A stretch of 64,000 nt of DNA, taken from the NCBI RefSeq assembly GCF_030813505.1, contig NZ_JAUSUE010000011.1; one strand, written 5' to 3'. The translations under genes were made by a program, and so were the position numbers. The notes below the pieces were generated by a model. The model was given only the letters and a program-made list of their open reading frames with translations, made no database searches and was not told the DNA's origin. Positions 9,575 through 17,067 of the stretch are shown here, one piece after another. The stretch's first letter is position 1, and each line of letters begins with the position of its first letter. The stretch comes from Pectinatus haikarae (GTDB lineage Bacteria > Bacillota > Negativicutes > Selenomonadales > Selenomonadaceae).

Positions 9575-9620
9575 TAAAATCAATAACATATTAAATTTAT
9601 ATAATATATTATTGATTTTA
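9575..9620. repeat. 12-bp perfect inverted repeat between gntR and the dehydrogenase
   Basis: Arms TAAAATCAATAA (9575-9586) and TTATTGATTTTA (9609-9620) are perfect complements around an AT-rich 22-nt centre. There is no T-run after it on the minus strand, so it looks more like an operator or attenuation element than a terminator. Confidence 0.55.
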
Positions 9621-9622
9621 CA

Positions 9623-10276
9623 TCAAAACATTTTTTTCAGAATATTCCCTGTTATCAGCATATGCTCAATAAAAATATTTTCGGCTTTTTCGGCATTGCC
9701 GCTGCAAATTCCCTCAAAAATTTTTTTATGTTCGGACAGAGCATCTCTGTGGCGGTTTTTGAAGGTCAATGAATTGACTGTGACCTGTTCCAATCTCGTT
9801 CTCATCTGATCCACTGTTTTTATAAAATACATATTTTTTGTAAAGTGCACAATGATCCCATGGAATTCTATATCAGCCTTCATGTACTTATAATGGCCAG
9901 TGGATTCTTCTAAAAGGCTTTCTGTTTCGTTCAGACAGGCCAGCAATTGTTTAAGTGATTTTTGGCCTTCTGCTGAAGTGATACGTTCCGTGAGATATTT
10001 GACACTGTAGCCTTCTATAGCTGTTCTTGCCTGCAGGATCTGATTTATGTCGTCAATGGAAATAGGTTTTACACTGATGCCGCGGTTGTTGTAAATTTCG
10101 ACAAGGCCCTCATGTTTGAGCTGGAGAACGGCCTCTCTTACCGGTGTGCGGGAAACTTCCAACTGATCAGCGAACATCTGCTCGGAATAAATTTCTCCGG
10201 GGTTGATCTCGCCCTTGACAATAGCCTGTTTTAAATATTGATAGACCTGATCTTTGTATGATACTTTTTTTATCAT
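9623..10276 (-). CDS. GntR-family (FadR subfamily, FCD domain) regulator of the acid-sugar operon
   Basis: A 217-residue transcription factor. Residues about 8-75 form the winged helix-turn-helix with SRTPVREAVLQLKHEGLVE and NNRGISVKPI. The remainder is an all-helical FCD ligand-binding domain with the histidines expected for metal or acid binding (ADIEFHGIIV). It is transcribed in the same direction as the acid-sugar operon. FCD regulators of such operons usually respond to the sugar acid or its metabolite. A 15-bp dyad (10296-10310) lies 20 nt upstream of the start and shares a core with a site before the dehydrogenase, consistent with autoregulation and operon control. Confidence 0.92.
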   Translation of the reverse strand: MIKKVSYKDQVYQYLKQAIVKGEINPGEIYSEQMFADQLEVSRTPVREAVLQLKHEGLVEIYNNRGISVKPISIDDINQILQARTAIEGYSVKYLTERITSAEGQKSLKQLLACLNETESLLEESTGHYKYMKADIEFHGIIVHFTKNMYFIKTVDQMRTRLEQVTVNSLTFKNRHRDALSEHKKIFEGICSGNAEKAENIFIEHMLITGNILKKMF

Positions 10277-10295
10277 TTAAAATTCCTTTCTCTTC

Positions 10296-10310
10296 AGTAT
10301 GTAGCATACT
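10296..10310. promoter_or_regulatory. Candidate GntR operator (AGTATG-TAG-CATACT)
   Basis: A perfect 6-3-6 dyad lies 20 nt before the gntR ATG. It shares ATGTAGCA with 9548-9555. The position suits autorepression. Confidence 0.55.
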
Positions 10311-10337
10311 ATTTATCTATTAAAAAGTCAATTGAAA

Positions 10338-10366
10338 TTGACAGTGTTAAACGTTGCGGATATAGT
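10338..10366 (+). promoter_or_regulatory. Sigma-70 promoter for the sorbitol regulator
   Basis: TTGACA (10338-10343), a 17-nt spacer and TATAGT (10361-10366) point toward the PRD regulator. A TTTTTCC-N7-GGAAAAA dyad lies between this promoter and the gene. Confidence 0.6.
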
Positions 10367-10518
10367 ATAAAATATTCTCAGTGACCGCCATATTGCATTT
10401 TTCCAAAATCAGGAAAAAATGTAGATTAAGTCATTTCTGAAAATTAGAAAAAGACGATATTAACAAGAGCTCTCTGAAATAATATACTGTAATTGTCGGA
10501 GGGGAAAGGAGCTTTAAG

Positions 10519-12453
10519 ATGAAATGGTTTGATACTGAAAACCGCTCAATTAAAATAATCAAGCTGCTGGAATATAAATCCGAATTTGCCATCGTCGATT
10601 TGAGCAGACGCCTTGGTGTCAGCACAAAGACAGTTCAAAATGATATCAGGGATATCAATGCAGAACTAAAAGGCAGTGCATTGATTGACTTGAATCGGTC
10701 GGTTGCTAAGTTGTATATAACAGACTTCCCCCAATATCAAAAGCAGCGGAGCAGAATTGAACGAAGAAATTCAAATTTTGATTCACCGCAGATGCGAATG
10801 GCATTTATTGTCGATATGCTCATGAATACGGATTCGCCTTATCTCATTGATGAACTTGCTTATGCAATGAATATAAGCCGGTCTACGCTGATCAAAGATA
10901 TGAACACACTTAAGGGGATTCTTCAAAATTATAATCTTACTATTCAGGGGCAGTCCAATATAGGTATCAGTTTGCTTGGTGAGGAGCTGAACCTGCGGTT
11001 TTTTGTGCTGGATAATAATTATAATATTATTTGCACTGAACCGGAGCTGCCGATTGATATTATGGATATGATAAAAAAAGAGCTCAGTTCTCTTAAGCTT
11101 GACAAGATTGTCATTGAGCATTTTTTCCGTTATCTGACCTTGAGTGTTAACCGCAGCAGACAAGGTCATGCACTTATTTCTCTGGACGTAAAATATCAGG
11201 AGCTGGCTAATCATTATTACTATAAATTTTTGCAGAACAGTTTTGACAAGCTGGAATCAATGCTGGGGATTGTTCTTTCTGTAAATGAAAGATTGTTTTT
11301 GACTATACCGCTCATAAGCATGCGCACTCCCTATGATATTTCTTCACTTGAATCAAATATAACGGTTTCTGATGATGTGCTGAAGATAACAGAAGAAATC
11401 ATAGCCGCGATCAAGGAGAAAATGGATATAACATTGGATGAAAAAAATAGTGATGTTTTGGATGAATTCGTCTATCACAATTATTTTCTGACAAACAGAC
11501 TGCGGTATGGATTGACGATGCATAATCAAGGCAATGATGATATCAAGCAAAAATATACGGTAGCATATCATATGGCATTGATTGCAAAAAAAGTCATAGA
11601 AAAAAGGATGCACTTGCGTATCCCGGAAGATGAAGTAGGTTTTTTGACAGCGTATTTTCAGATATTCCTGACCGAACAGGAGAGCAGTTCTAACGCATAT
11701 AAAGTGGCATTGATATGCGGAACCGGCAGAGCAAGGGCAAAGCTCATAATGTCACAGCTCCAGAAAATTTTTGAACGCGGTACGGTTATTGATATTTTTA
11801 TATACAATGAACAGCTGAGTGAAAGTGATCTGGAAGGATATGATCTGCTGATATCCACAGTAAAAACGGATATGAACAGACAGATTCCGGTGATTTTTAT
11901 CAATGAAGTCGTTGATGAGGATTATCTGAAAAATAGTATAGATCGAATAAGGTATGCCCATCAGCTGCAAATCCCCTTGCTGCATGGCGTCCGGTCTATC
12001 GTGTTTAATCTCCTTACTGAAAAAAGAGTAATGGTATTGGGCAGCGATCTCAACTATAGCGAGTGTGTGCATACAATGATTGCCGGTTTAATGGATGAAG
12101 GGCAGCTGGAAAAAGAGTTTTGGGGCAGGATACAGCAGCGTGAGGCGAAATCCTCGATGGTTTTGGATCATTGTGTGGCTTTTCCCCATGCCAGATATGA
12201 CAGTGGGGGTGATATAGTAATTTCTCTCGGAATTATTCCTGACGGGCTGAATGATGAACTGTATCCGGAGCTGAAAGTAATCTTTCTGGTAGCCGTTCCT
12301 GCAGATCCTAATGATGATGCTATTTTGGTAAAGATATATGATGAAATAATAAGTATGGCATCAAGTCAGAAGGTTGTTGAAGATATGTCAAAACTTACAA
12401 ATTATAATGATATATTGATGTATTTTATTAAGGATTGTGATTTATTTAATTGA
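10519..12453 (+). CDS. PRD-containing PTS regulator (BglG/MtlR type) of the sorbitol operon
   Basis: A 644-residue activator. Two N-terminal helix-turn-helix segments (about 10-60 and 85-135) are followed by two PTS regulation domains, a GatB-like EIIB domain with the cysteine in LICGTGRARA, and a C-terminal fructose-type EIIA domain with the phospho-histidine in VAFPHAR. This is the MtlR/GutR domain order, in which phosphorylation by HPr and the EII proteins tunes activity. In the second PRD the usual histidine is tyrosine (FLTAYF instead of xLALHF), so one phosphorylation site may be lost. The gene ends 12 nt before gutM and heads the operon, so control of sorbitol use is inferred. An AAAGGAG ribosome site precedes the ATG. 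Confidence 0.92.
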   Translation: MKWFDTENRSIKIIKLLEYKSEFAIVDLSRRLGVSTKTVQNDIRDINAELKGSALIDLNRSVAKLYITDFPQYQKQRSRIERRNSNFDSPQMRMAFIVDMLMNTDSPYLIDELAYAMNISRSTLIKDMNTLKGILQNYNLTIQGQSNIGISLLGEELNLRFFVLDNNYNIICTEPELPIDIMDMIKKELSSLKLDKIVIEHFFRYLTLSVNRSRQGHALISLDVKYQELANHYYYKFLQNSFDKLESMLGIVLSVNERLFLTIPLISMRTPYDISSLESNITVSDDVLKITEEIIAAIKEKMDITLDEKNSDVLDEFVYHNYFLTNRLRYGLTMHNQGNDDIKQKYTVAYHMALIAKKVIEKRMHLRIPEDEVGFLTAYFQIFLTEQESSSNAYKVALICGTGRARAKLIMSQLQKIFERGTVIDIFIYNEQLSESDLEGYDLLISTVKTDMNRQIPVIFINEVVDEDYLKNSIDRIRYAHQLQIPLLHGVRSIVFNLLTEKRVMVLGSDLNYSECVHTMIAGLMDEGQLEKEFWGRIQQREAKSSMVLDHCVAFPHARYDSGGDIVISLGIIPDGLNDELYPELKVIFLVAVPADPNDDAILVKIYDEIISMASSQKVVEDMSKLTNYNDILMYFIKDCDLFN

Positions 12454-12465
12454 GGAGGGGTTTTC

Positions 12466-12927
12466 ATGAATACTATGGCTATTATAATTTTTGGTTTTTT
12501 TGCTTTTGTGCTCCAGTATATACTGACCTTTCTGCAAATGAATAAGTTTACCAAACATTACCGTGAATTCAGGCGGGAAGGCAGGGTCGCTATAGGGAGG
12601 TACAGCGGTGTTGTAAGAGCCGGTGTGATAGTGCTCTTTCTGATTGACGGAAAAGGTGTGATAAAAAAAGGTAAATATGTTCAGGGTGTGACAGTGTTCG
12701 CCGGTTACAAAGATATCAATAAATCATTTACAGGTAAATATGTGGGCGGTCTGACACAGGAAGACTGTAAGGCAGCGCATTATTCCAAGTCGCTGACACA
12801 GGCTGTTATGGATGCCCGCAATAATTACAATATAATTACTTCCGGCGGAACTTTGCCGGAAAGAAAAAGTCCTTTCGGACGACTTCTGGATATGTTTAAA
12901 TTCAGATCCGTAAAAAAAGACAACTAA
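12466..12927 (+). CDS. gutM: Glucitol operon activator protein GutM
   Basis: A 153-residue protein of the GutM family, a conserved accessory activator of glucitol operons. It has one N-terminal membrane segment (about 5-22), then a soluble region with the family pattern GRYSG...GVIVLFLID...KGKYVQGVT, and a basic tail. It starts 12 nt after the PRD regulator behind an AGGAGGGG site and ends 16 nt before srlA. Its mechanism in the family is poorly defined. The assignment rests on both sequence and context. Confidence 0.9.
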   Translation: MNTMAIIIFGFFAFVLQYILTFLQMNKFTKHYREFRREGRVAIGRYSGVVRAGVIVLFLIDGKGVIKKGKYVQGVTVFAGYKDINKSFTGKYVGGLTQEDCKAAHYSKSLTQAVMDARNNYNIITSGGTLPERKSPFGRLLDMFKFRSVKKDN

Positions 12928-12943
12928 TTAGGAGGAAAAGATT

Positions 12944-13492
12944 ATGGATTTTGCAGTAAATTTAGCAGCAGGATTTATGAACCTGTTTACTTTGGGCGCA
13001 GAAACTTTTGTTTCCTGGGTAACCGGCATAGTTCCGAAGGTTTTGCTATTATTGATTTTTATGAACTCTCTTATCGCTTTTATCGGTCAGGACAAGATCA
13101 ATAGTTTTGCTAAAGTATGTTCTAAAAATGTATTACTCGCTTACGGCGTGCTGCCGTTTCTTTCCGCATTTATGCTGGGCAATCCGATGGCTCTTTCCAT
13201 GGGCAAGTTCTTGCCGGAACGCATGAAACCAAGCTATTACGCATCGGCGGCCTATCATTGCCATACCAACAGCGGTATTTTCCCGCATATCAATGTCGGA
13301 GAATTGTTCATCTGGCTGGGGATCGCCAACGGGATAACAACATTGGGACTTGATGCTACACCGCTGGCATTAAGATATTTGCTTTTAGGTTTGGTAATGA
13401 ATTTTTTTGCAGGCTGGATAACAGATTTTACTACTAAAATTGTAATGAAACAGCAAAAAATAGAACTCAGTAATAAATTGAAAACAGAATAG
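12944..13492 (+). CDS. srlA: PTS glucitol/sorbitol-specific EIIC component (SrlA)
   Basis: A 182-residue membrane protein with several hydrophobic spans and the conserved SrlA stretch around MALSMGKFLPERMKPSYYAS followed by CHTNSGIFPHINVGELF. SrlA forms the N-terminal half of the sorbitol translocation unit. The second half is encoded as the C-terminal part of SrlE. A GGAGG precedes the ATG, and the stop is 15 nt from srlE. Confidence 0.93.
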   Translation: MDFAVNLAAGFMNLFTLGAETFVSWVTGIVPKVLLLLIFMNSLIAFIGQDKINSFAKVCSKNVLLAYGVLPFLSAFMLGNPMALSMGKFLPERMKPSYYASAAYHCHTNSGIFPHINVGELFIWLGIANGITTLGLDATPLALRYLLLGLVMNFFAGWITDFTTKIVMKQQKIELSNKLKTE

Positions 13493-13507
13493 GAAGGAGA
13501 GGAAAAA

Positions 13508-14521
13508 ATGATGACAGAATATAGGGCAATTAAAATAGAAAAAGGCAGCGCCGGTTTTGGCGGACCATTGACAGTTAAACCGCAGGATGGCAAAGATGTT
13601 CTTTTGTATATTACGGCCGGTGGGGCTAAACCTGAAATTGCGGACAAAATAGAACAGCTGACGGGCTGCCGCGTCATAAATGGTTTTAAAACTTCCGTGC
13701 CGGAAACAGAAATTTTTCTGGTTATTGTTGATTGCGGAGGCACTTTGCGATGCGGCATTTATCCGCAGAAGCGTATCCCGACCATCAATCTTAACCCTGT
13801 GGGCAAGAGCGGTCCTCTGGCTAAATATATAACAGAGGACATTTATGTATCAGGCGTTACACTGGATAACATTAAGCCGGCAGACAGTGCTGCGGTGACA
13901 GAAGAAGCTGCGGAAGTTCCGGCTGAAAGCGAACGCAAATTTAAATATTCGGCAGATAAAAAAGTTTCTCAGACTATGGGTGAAACATCATCCAATACCT
14001 TTATCCAAAAAATCGGCATGGGAGCCGGAAAAGTCGTTTCCATATTCTATCAGGCCGGCAGGGATGCCGTCAATTCTATAATCAACACCATTTTGCCTTT
14101 TATGGGATTTGTCGCCATGCTTATCGGTATTATCAACGGTTCCGGTTTTGGTGACTGGTTTGCCAATTTGCTGGTGCCATTGGCCGGAAATATGATAGGA
14201 TTGGTAATATTGGGTTTTATCTGTTCGCTGCCGTTTCTTTCACCGTTGCTTGGTCCCGGAGGAGTCATTGCACAAATAATTGGTACACTGATAGGTGTGG
14301 AAATAGGTAAGGGCCATATTGATCCGAATCTAGCATTACCCGCACTGATGGCAATTAATACACAAAATGCCTGCGATTTTATTCCGGTAGGGCTTGGCCT
14401 TGCCGAAGCAGAGGCCGAAACGGTAGAAGTCGGGGTACCGGCAGTTCTTTATTCACGCTTCATCATAGGCGTGCCGCGTGTTTTAGTCGGCTGGCTGTTT
14501 AGTTTTGGTATGTATAAATAA
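13508..14521 (+). CDS. srlE: PTS glucitol/sorbitol-specific EIIBC component (SrlE)
   Basis: A 337-residue protein. An N-terminal EIIB domain carries the phospho-cysteine (Cys82) in GGTLRCGIYP. A variable linker (about 125-150) leads to a C-terminal EIIC half containing QAGRDAVNSIINTILPFMGF and LLGPGGVIAQIIG. Together with SrlA it imports sorbitol and phosphorylates it at C6. The sequence matches the E. coli SrlE pattern closely, as recalled. The ribosome site is GGAGAGG. After the stop, a stem-loop (14526-14578) separates this gene from srlB. Confidence 0.94.
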   Translation: MMTEYRAIKIEKGSAGFGGPLTVKPQDGKDVLLYITAGGAKPEIADKIEQLTGCRVINGFKTSVPETEIFLVIVDCGGTLRCGIYPQKRIPTINLNPVGKSGPLAKYITEDIYVSGVTLDNIKPADSAAVTEEAAEVPAESERKFKYSADKKVSQTMGETSSNTFIQKIGMGAGKVVSIFYQAGRDAVNSIINTILPFMGFVAMLIGIINGSGFGDWFANLLVPLAGNMIGLVILGFICSLPFLSPLLGPGGVIAQIIGTLIGVEIGKGHIDPNLALPALMAINTQNACDFIPVGLGLAEAEAETVEVGVPAVLYSRFIIGVPRVLVGWLFSFGMYK

Positions 14522-14525
14522 AAAA

Positions 14526-14578
14526 GAAAAGGCTTTGTCGGCAGCGTAGAATTTTTTTGTGGATGACGAAGTCTTTTC
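14526..14578 (+). other. Intra-operon stem-loop between srlE and srlB
   Basis: Arms 14526-14539 and 14565-14578 pair over 14 bp with two G-U wobbles around a 25-nt loop. No T-run follows, so it more likely affects mRNA processing or the srlE:srlB expression ratio than it terminates. Confidence 0.5.
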
Positions 14579-14615
14579 CTTCAATGATAACTATTCTAGG
14601 ATGGGAATGATGACA

Positions 14616-14975
14616 ATGAAAGTAATTTACAGCAACAAAATTATTAATGCAGGAAAAGATGTCACCGCTTTTGGTGAAGAAATGGTAATCCTCTTTGGTG
14701 ACAATGCACCGGATACACTGAAAGATTATTGTTATACCATTCCCATTGTTCAGACCGTAAAAACGATCAAACCAGGGCAGTTCTTTTCAATAGACGGAGA
14801 AAAATTTGAAATACTGCATGTGGGTGAGCTGGCTGAAAAAAATCTCAATGGACTCGGACATTTAACGGTAAATTTCACTGCTGAAAAGGACAATAGTCTG
14901 CCGGGAGCCATCATTGTGGAAAAAAAATCTCATAGACCTATCAAAATAGGTACTGTTATTGAGATAATAGAATAA
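14616..14975 (+). CDS. srlB: PTS glucitol/sorbitol-specific EIIA-like component (SrlB family), expected phospho-histidine absent
   Basis: A 119-residue protein of the SrlB family, recognised from MKVIY at the start, the ILFGDNAP segment and the conserved EKNLNGLGHLTVNF. EIIA of this type should receive phosphate from HPr on the histidine that in E. coli SrlB (recalled as His43) follows Y-C-F-I. Here the aligned segment reads DYCYTIP and the position is Ile42. The remaining histidines lie in ILHVGE, LGHLT and KSHRP. The protein may therefore use another site or not transfer phosphate. The start at 14616 matches the family, and an in-frame methionine at 14559 would add 19 unrelated residues. 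The stop overlaps the next gene's ATG by one base, so the two products are probably translationally coupled. Confidence 0.88.
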   Translation: MKVIYSNKIINAGKDVTAFGEEMVILFGDNAPDTLKDYCYTIPIVQTVKTIKPGQFFSIDGEKFEILHVGELAEKNLNGLGHLTVNFTAEKDNSLPGAIIVEKKSHRPIKIGTVIEIIE

Positions 14976-15238
14976 TGATCACCCGCAGAATGACTATTGA
15001 AAATCCTCTCGGACTGCACGCGGCTTATGCAGCCAGACTGGCCGCTTTTGCCAGAAAATCGGGCAGCAGTATTTTTTTGCGTAAAAAAGGGAAAAAATTA
15101 GCTCGCGCGGCAGATATGGTGGCTGTTCTCGGCATGCTGGTCAGAGCTGGAGATGAGTTGGAAATTCTGGTAGACGGGCTTGATGAAATTGAAGATATGC
15201 AGAAATTTATGGAGCTTATTATCAGTTTGGACAGGTAA
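14975..15238 (+). CDS. HPr-like phosphocarrier paralogue of the sorbitol operon
   Basis: An 87-residue protein with the HPr fold. The active histidine is kept at residue 15 (NPLGLHA). The following Arg17 and Pro18 of canonical HPr are Ala and Tyr (LHAAYAA). The regulatory Ser46 site has no serine: by hand alignment from the C-terminal GDEL side it is Asp47, and with the gap placed elsewhere it is Ala46. Such a protein would not be controlled by HPr kinase, and an Asp there would mimic Ser-P. It overlaps srlB by one base and precedes sorD by 21 nt, so it is part of the operon. Its role may be a dedicated phosphodonor for sorbitol uptake or a regulator partner. The function is inferred. Confidence 0.88.
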   Translation: MITRRMTIENPLGLHAAYAARLAAFARKSGSSIFLRKKGKKLARAADMVAVLGMLVRAGDELEILVDGLDEIEDMQKFMELIISLDR

Positions 15239-15259
15239 ATAACGGAAAGAAGGATTTTT

Positions 15260-16072
15260 ATGAGCTGGTTAAATATTGAAGATAAAGTAGTTGTGGTTAC
15301 AGGAGGTGCATCAGGTATAGGTAAAGCGGTAACCGAAGCTTTTCTTGCGCAGGGCAGCAAAGTAGTGGTCGCTGATATGAATCCGGCTGCACCGGTAATA
15401 GACGGAATGAATGAAGACAATTTTCTTTATGCAGTGGCTGACGTTACAAAAGCGGCATCTGTTAAATCCATGATAGATAAGGCTGTAGAACGGTTCGGCA
15501 GTGTAGATGTGATGGTGAATAACGCAGGAATAAACATACCTCGTCTTTTGGTGGATCCAAAGGATGAAGGCGGTCAGTATGAACTGGACGAAAAGGTCTG
15601 GGATCTGGTCTGCAATGTCAATATGAAGGGCGTTTTCTTTTGTGCCCAGGCAGCGGCACGGCAGATGATAAAACAGGGCGGCGGAGTCATCATTAATATG
15701 TCATCCGAAAGCGGATTGGAAGGTTCTGAAGGACAGAGCGTTTATGCTGCTACTAAAAATGCTCTTAATTCACTCACAAGATCATGGTGCAAAGAGCTGG
15801 GCAGGCATAATATACGTGTGGTAGGCATAGCTCCCGGTATTATGGAAGCCACGGGTCTGCGCACAATAAAGTATGAAACCGCACTTGCGTATACAAGGAA
15901 TATCACGGTTGATCAATTGCGGGCTGGTTATTCAAAAACCTCAACAACACCTTTAGGCCGCTCCGGCAAACTGAGCGAAGTAGCAGATGCAGTATGTTTT
16001 ATGAGCAGCGACAGAGCCGGTTATGTACACGGTGTAACACTTAATATAGCCGGAGGAAAGACCAGAGGCTGA
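15260..16072 (+). CDS. sorD: Sorbitol-6-phosphate 2-dehydrogenase (SDR family, SorD type)
   Basis: A 270-residue short-chain dehydrogenase that oxidises sorbitol 6-phosphate to fructose 6-phosphate. It has the cofactor motif TGGASGIG, the NNAGIN loop, and the catalytic Ser-Tyr-Lys in MSSESGLEGSEGQSVYAATK. The stretch PRLLVDPKDEGGQYEL and the C-terminal NIAGGKTRG closely resemble Klebsiella SorD as recalled. This distinguishes it from the E. coli SrlD branch. It lies between the HPr-like gene and the aldolase gene in the sorbitol operon, behind a GAAAGAAGG site. Confidence 0.93.
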   Translation: MSWLNIEDKVVVVTGGASGIGKAVTEAFLAQGSKVVVADMNPAAPVIDGMNEDNFLYAVADVTKAASVKSMIDKAVERFGSVDVMVNNAGINIPRLLVDPKDEGGQYELDEKVWDLVCNVNMKGVFFCAQAAARQMIKQGGGVIINMSSESGLEGSEGQSVYAATKNALNSLTRSWCKELGRHNIRVVGIAPGIMEATGLRTIKYETALAYTRNITVDQLRAGYSKTSTTPLGRSGKLSEVADAVCFMSSDRAGYVHGVTLNIAGGKTRG

Positions 16073-16094
16073 TTATCAGAAAGGGGAATTAAGA

Positions 16095-16775
16095 ATGCAA
16101 TTATTGATCGACGATGCAAATATTGTCGAAATAAAAAAATTAGCGGCTTTTATGCCGATAGACGGGGTAACAACAAACCCTTCTATTTTAGCCAAAAACG
16201 GAAAAGCCCCATTTTCCGTACTGCGTGAAATACGTGATTTCCTTGGAGAAAAAGCAATGCTGCATGTTCAGGCAGTTGCCGCTGATGCTGAAGGAATAGT
16301 TGAGGACGCACATCGTATTCAGAGGGAATTGGGAGAAAATACATATATTAAAATTCCTGTGGTCGATGAAGGCCTTAAGGCAATCAAGATGCTGAAAAAG
16401 GAAGGAGCCAATATTACGGCAACGGCCATTTACACACAAATGCAAGCCTTCTTAGCAGGCAAGGCAGGTGCGGATTATGCTGCTCCTTATGTTAACCGGA
16501 TAGATAATCTTGGCGCTGACGGCATTCGTACGGCTAAGGCAATACATGATATTTTCAAGAAAAACCATCTGCATACGGAAGTATTGGCTGCCAGTTTTAA
16601 AAATTCACAGCAGGTACTGGCATTGTGTGAATATGGTGTGGGCGCAGCCACTGTTGGACCGTCTGTGCTGCGGGGGCTTTTAAAAAATGATTCTGTAGCG
16701 GCTGCGGTAAAAGCTTTTACTGATGATTTTGAAAATCTTTGCGGCTCGGGAGCAACGATGGCAAACTGCAAATAA
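16095..16775 (+). CDS. Fructose-6-phosphate aldolase / TalC-type transaldolase
   Basis: A 226-residue class I aldolase of the small transaldolase family. The Schiff-base lysine is Lys86 in YIKIPVV. Gln59 (HVQAVA) and Tyr132 (APYVNRID) match the residues that in E. coli FsaA favour fructose-6-phosphate aldolase over transaldolase. It ends the sorbitol operon. A plausible role is cleavage of the fructose 6-phosphate made by SorD to dihydroxyacetone and glyceraldehyde 3-phosphate, or exchange with the pentose-phosphate pool. A GAAAGGGG site precedes the ATG. No clear terminator follows. The FSA versus transaldolase choice is inferred from these residues. Confidence 0.9.
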   Translation: MQLLIDDANIVEIKKLAAFMPIDGVTTNPSILAKNGKAPFSVLREIRDFLGEKAMLHVQAVAADAEGIVEDAHRIQRELGENTYIKIPVVDEGLKAIKMLKKEGANITATAIYTQMQAFLAGKAGADYAAPYVNRIDNLGADGIRTAKAIHDIFKKNHLHTEVLAASFKNSQQVLALCEYGVGAATVGPSVLRGLLKNDSVAAAVKAFTDDFENLCGSGATMANCK

Positions 16776-16854
16776 GGTTGTGACAGCTGCTGATGCTTGG
16801 AAAATACAGTAGAAGCAATACATATCTCAGAGAACAGGATTGTATATATATTAC

Positions 16855-16884
16855 TTGACAAGTATTATATTGATAATATATAAT
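16855..16884 (+). promoter_or_regulatory. Promoter of the manganese riboswitch-terC unit
   Basis: TTGACA (16855-16860), an 18-nt spacer and TATAAT (16879-16884) lie just upstream of the yybP-ykoY leader. Confidence 0.75.
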
Positions 16885-16893
16885 TTAATCATA

Positions 16894-17025
16894 ATTAAAA
16901 GGGAGTAACTGGAACTTTGCTGTCAACAACACTGATGCAGCTTACAGCGCATCTGGCAGTGAGGTCGTTAACAACGTAAGTGAGACTTTTAATGTGTGTT
17001 TTACACGCATTAAAAGTCTTTTTTT
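16894..17025 (+). ncRNA. yybP-ykoY manganese riboswitch with terminator expression platform
   Basis: The leader shows the class landmarks AAAGGGAGTAAC at the 5' side and GGTCGTTAACAACG then GTGAGAC at the 3' side. The 5' segment ATTAAAAG (16894-16901) can pair with CTTTTAAT (16986-16993) to close P1. The same bases are the 5' arm of a strong terminator (16983-16999 with 17003-17019, one G-U, then a T-run). P1 and terminator are therefore mutually exclusive, as expected for an ON switch in which Mn2+ allows expression of the downstream TerC-family gene. Confidence 0.92.
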
Positions 17026-17067
17026 ATAAATTTTAGAAATCAATAAAATTTTAAAAGGGAGAAAAAA

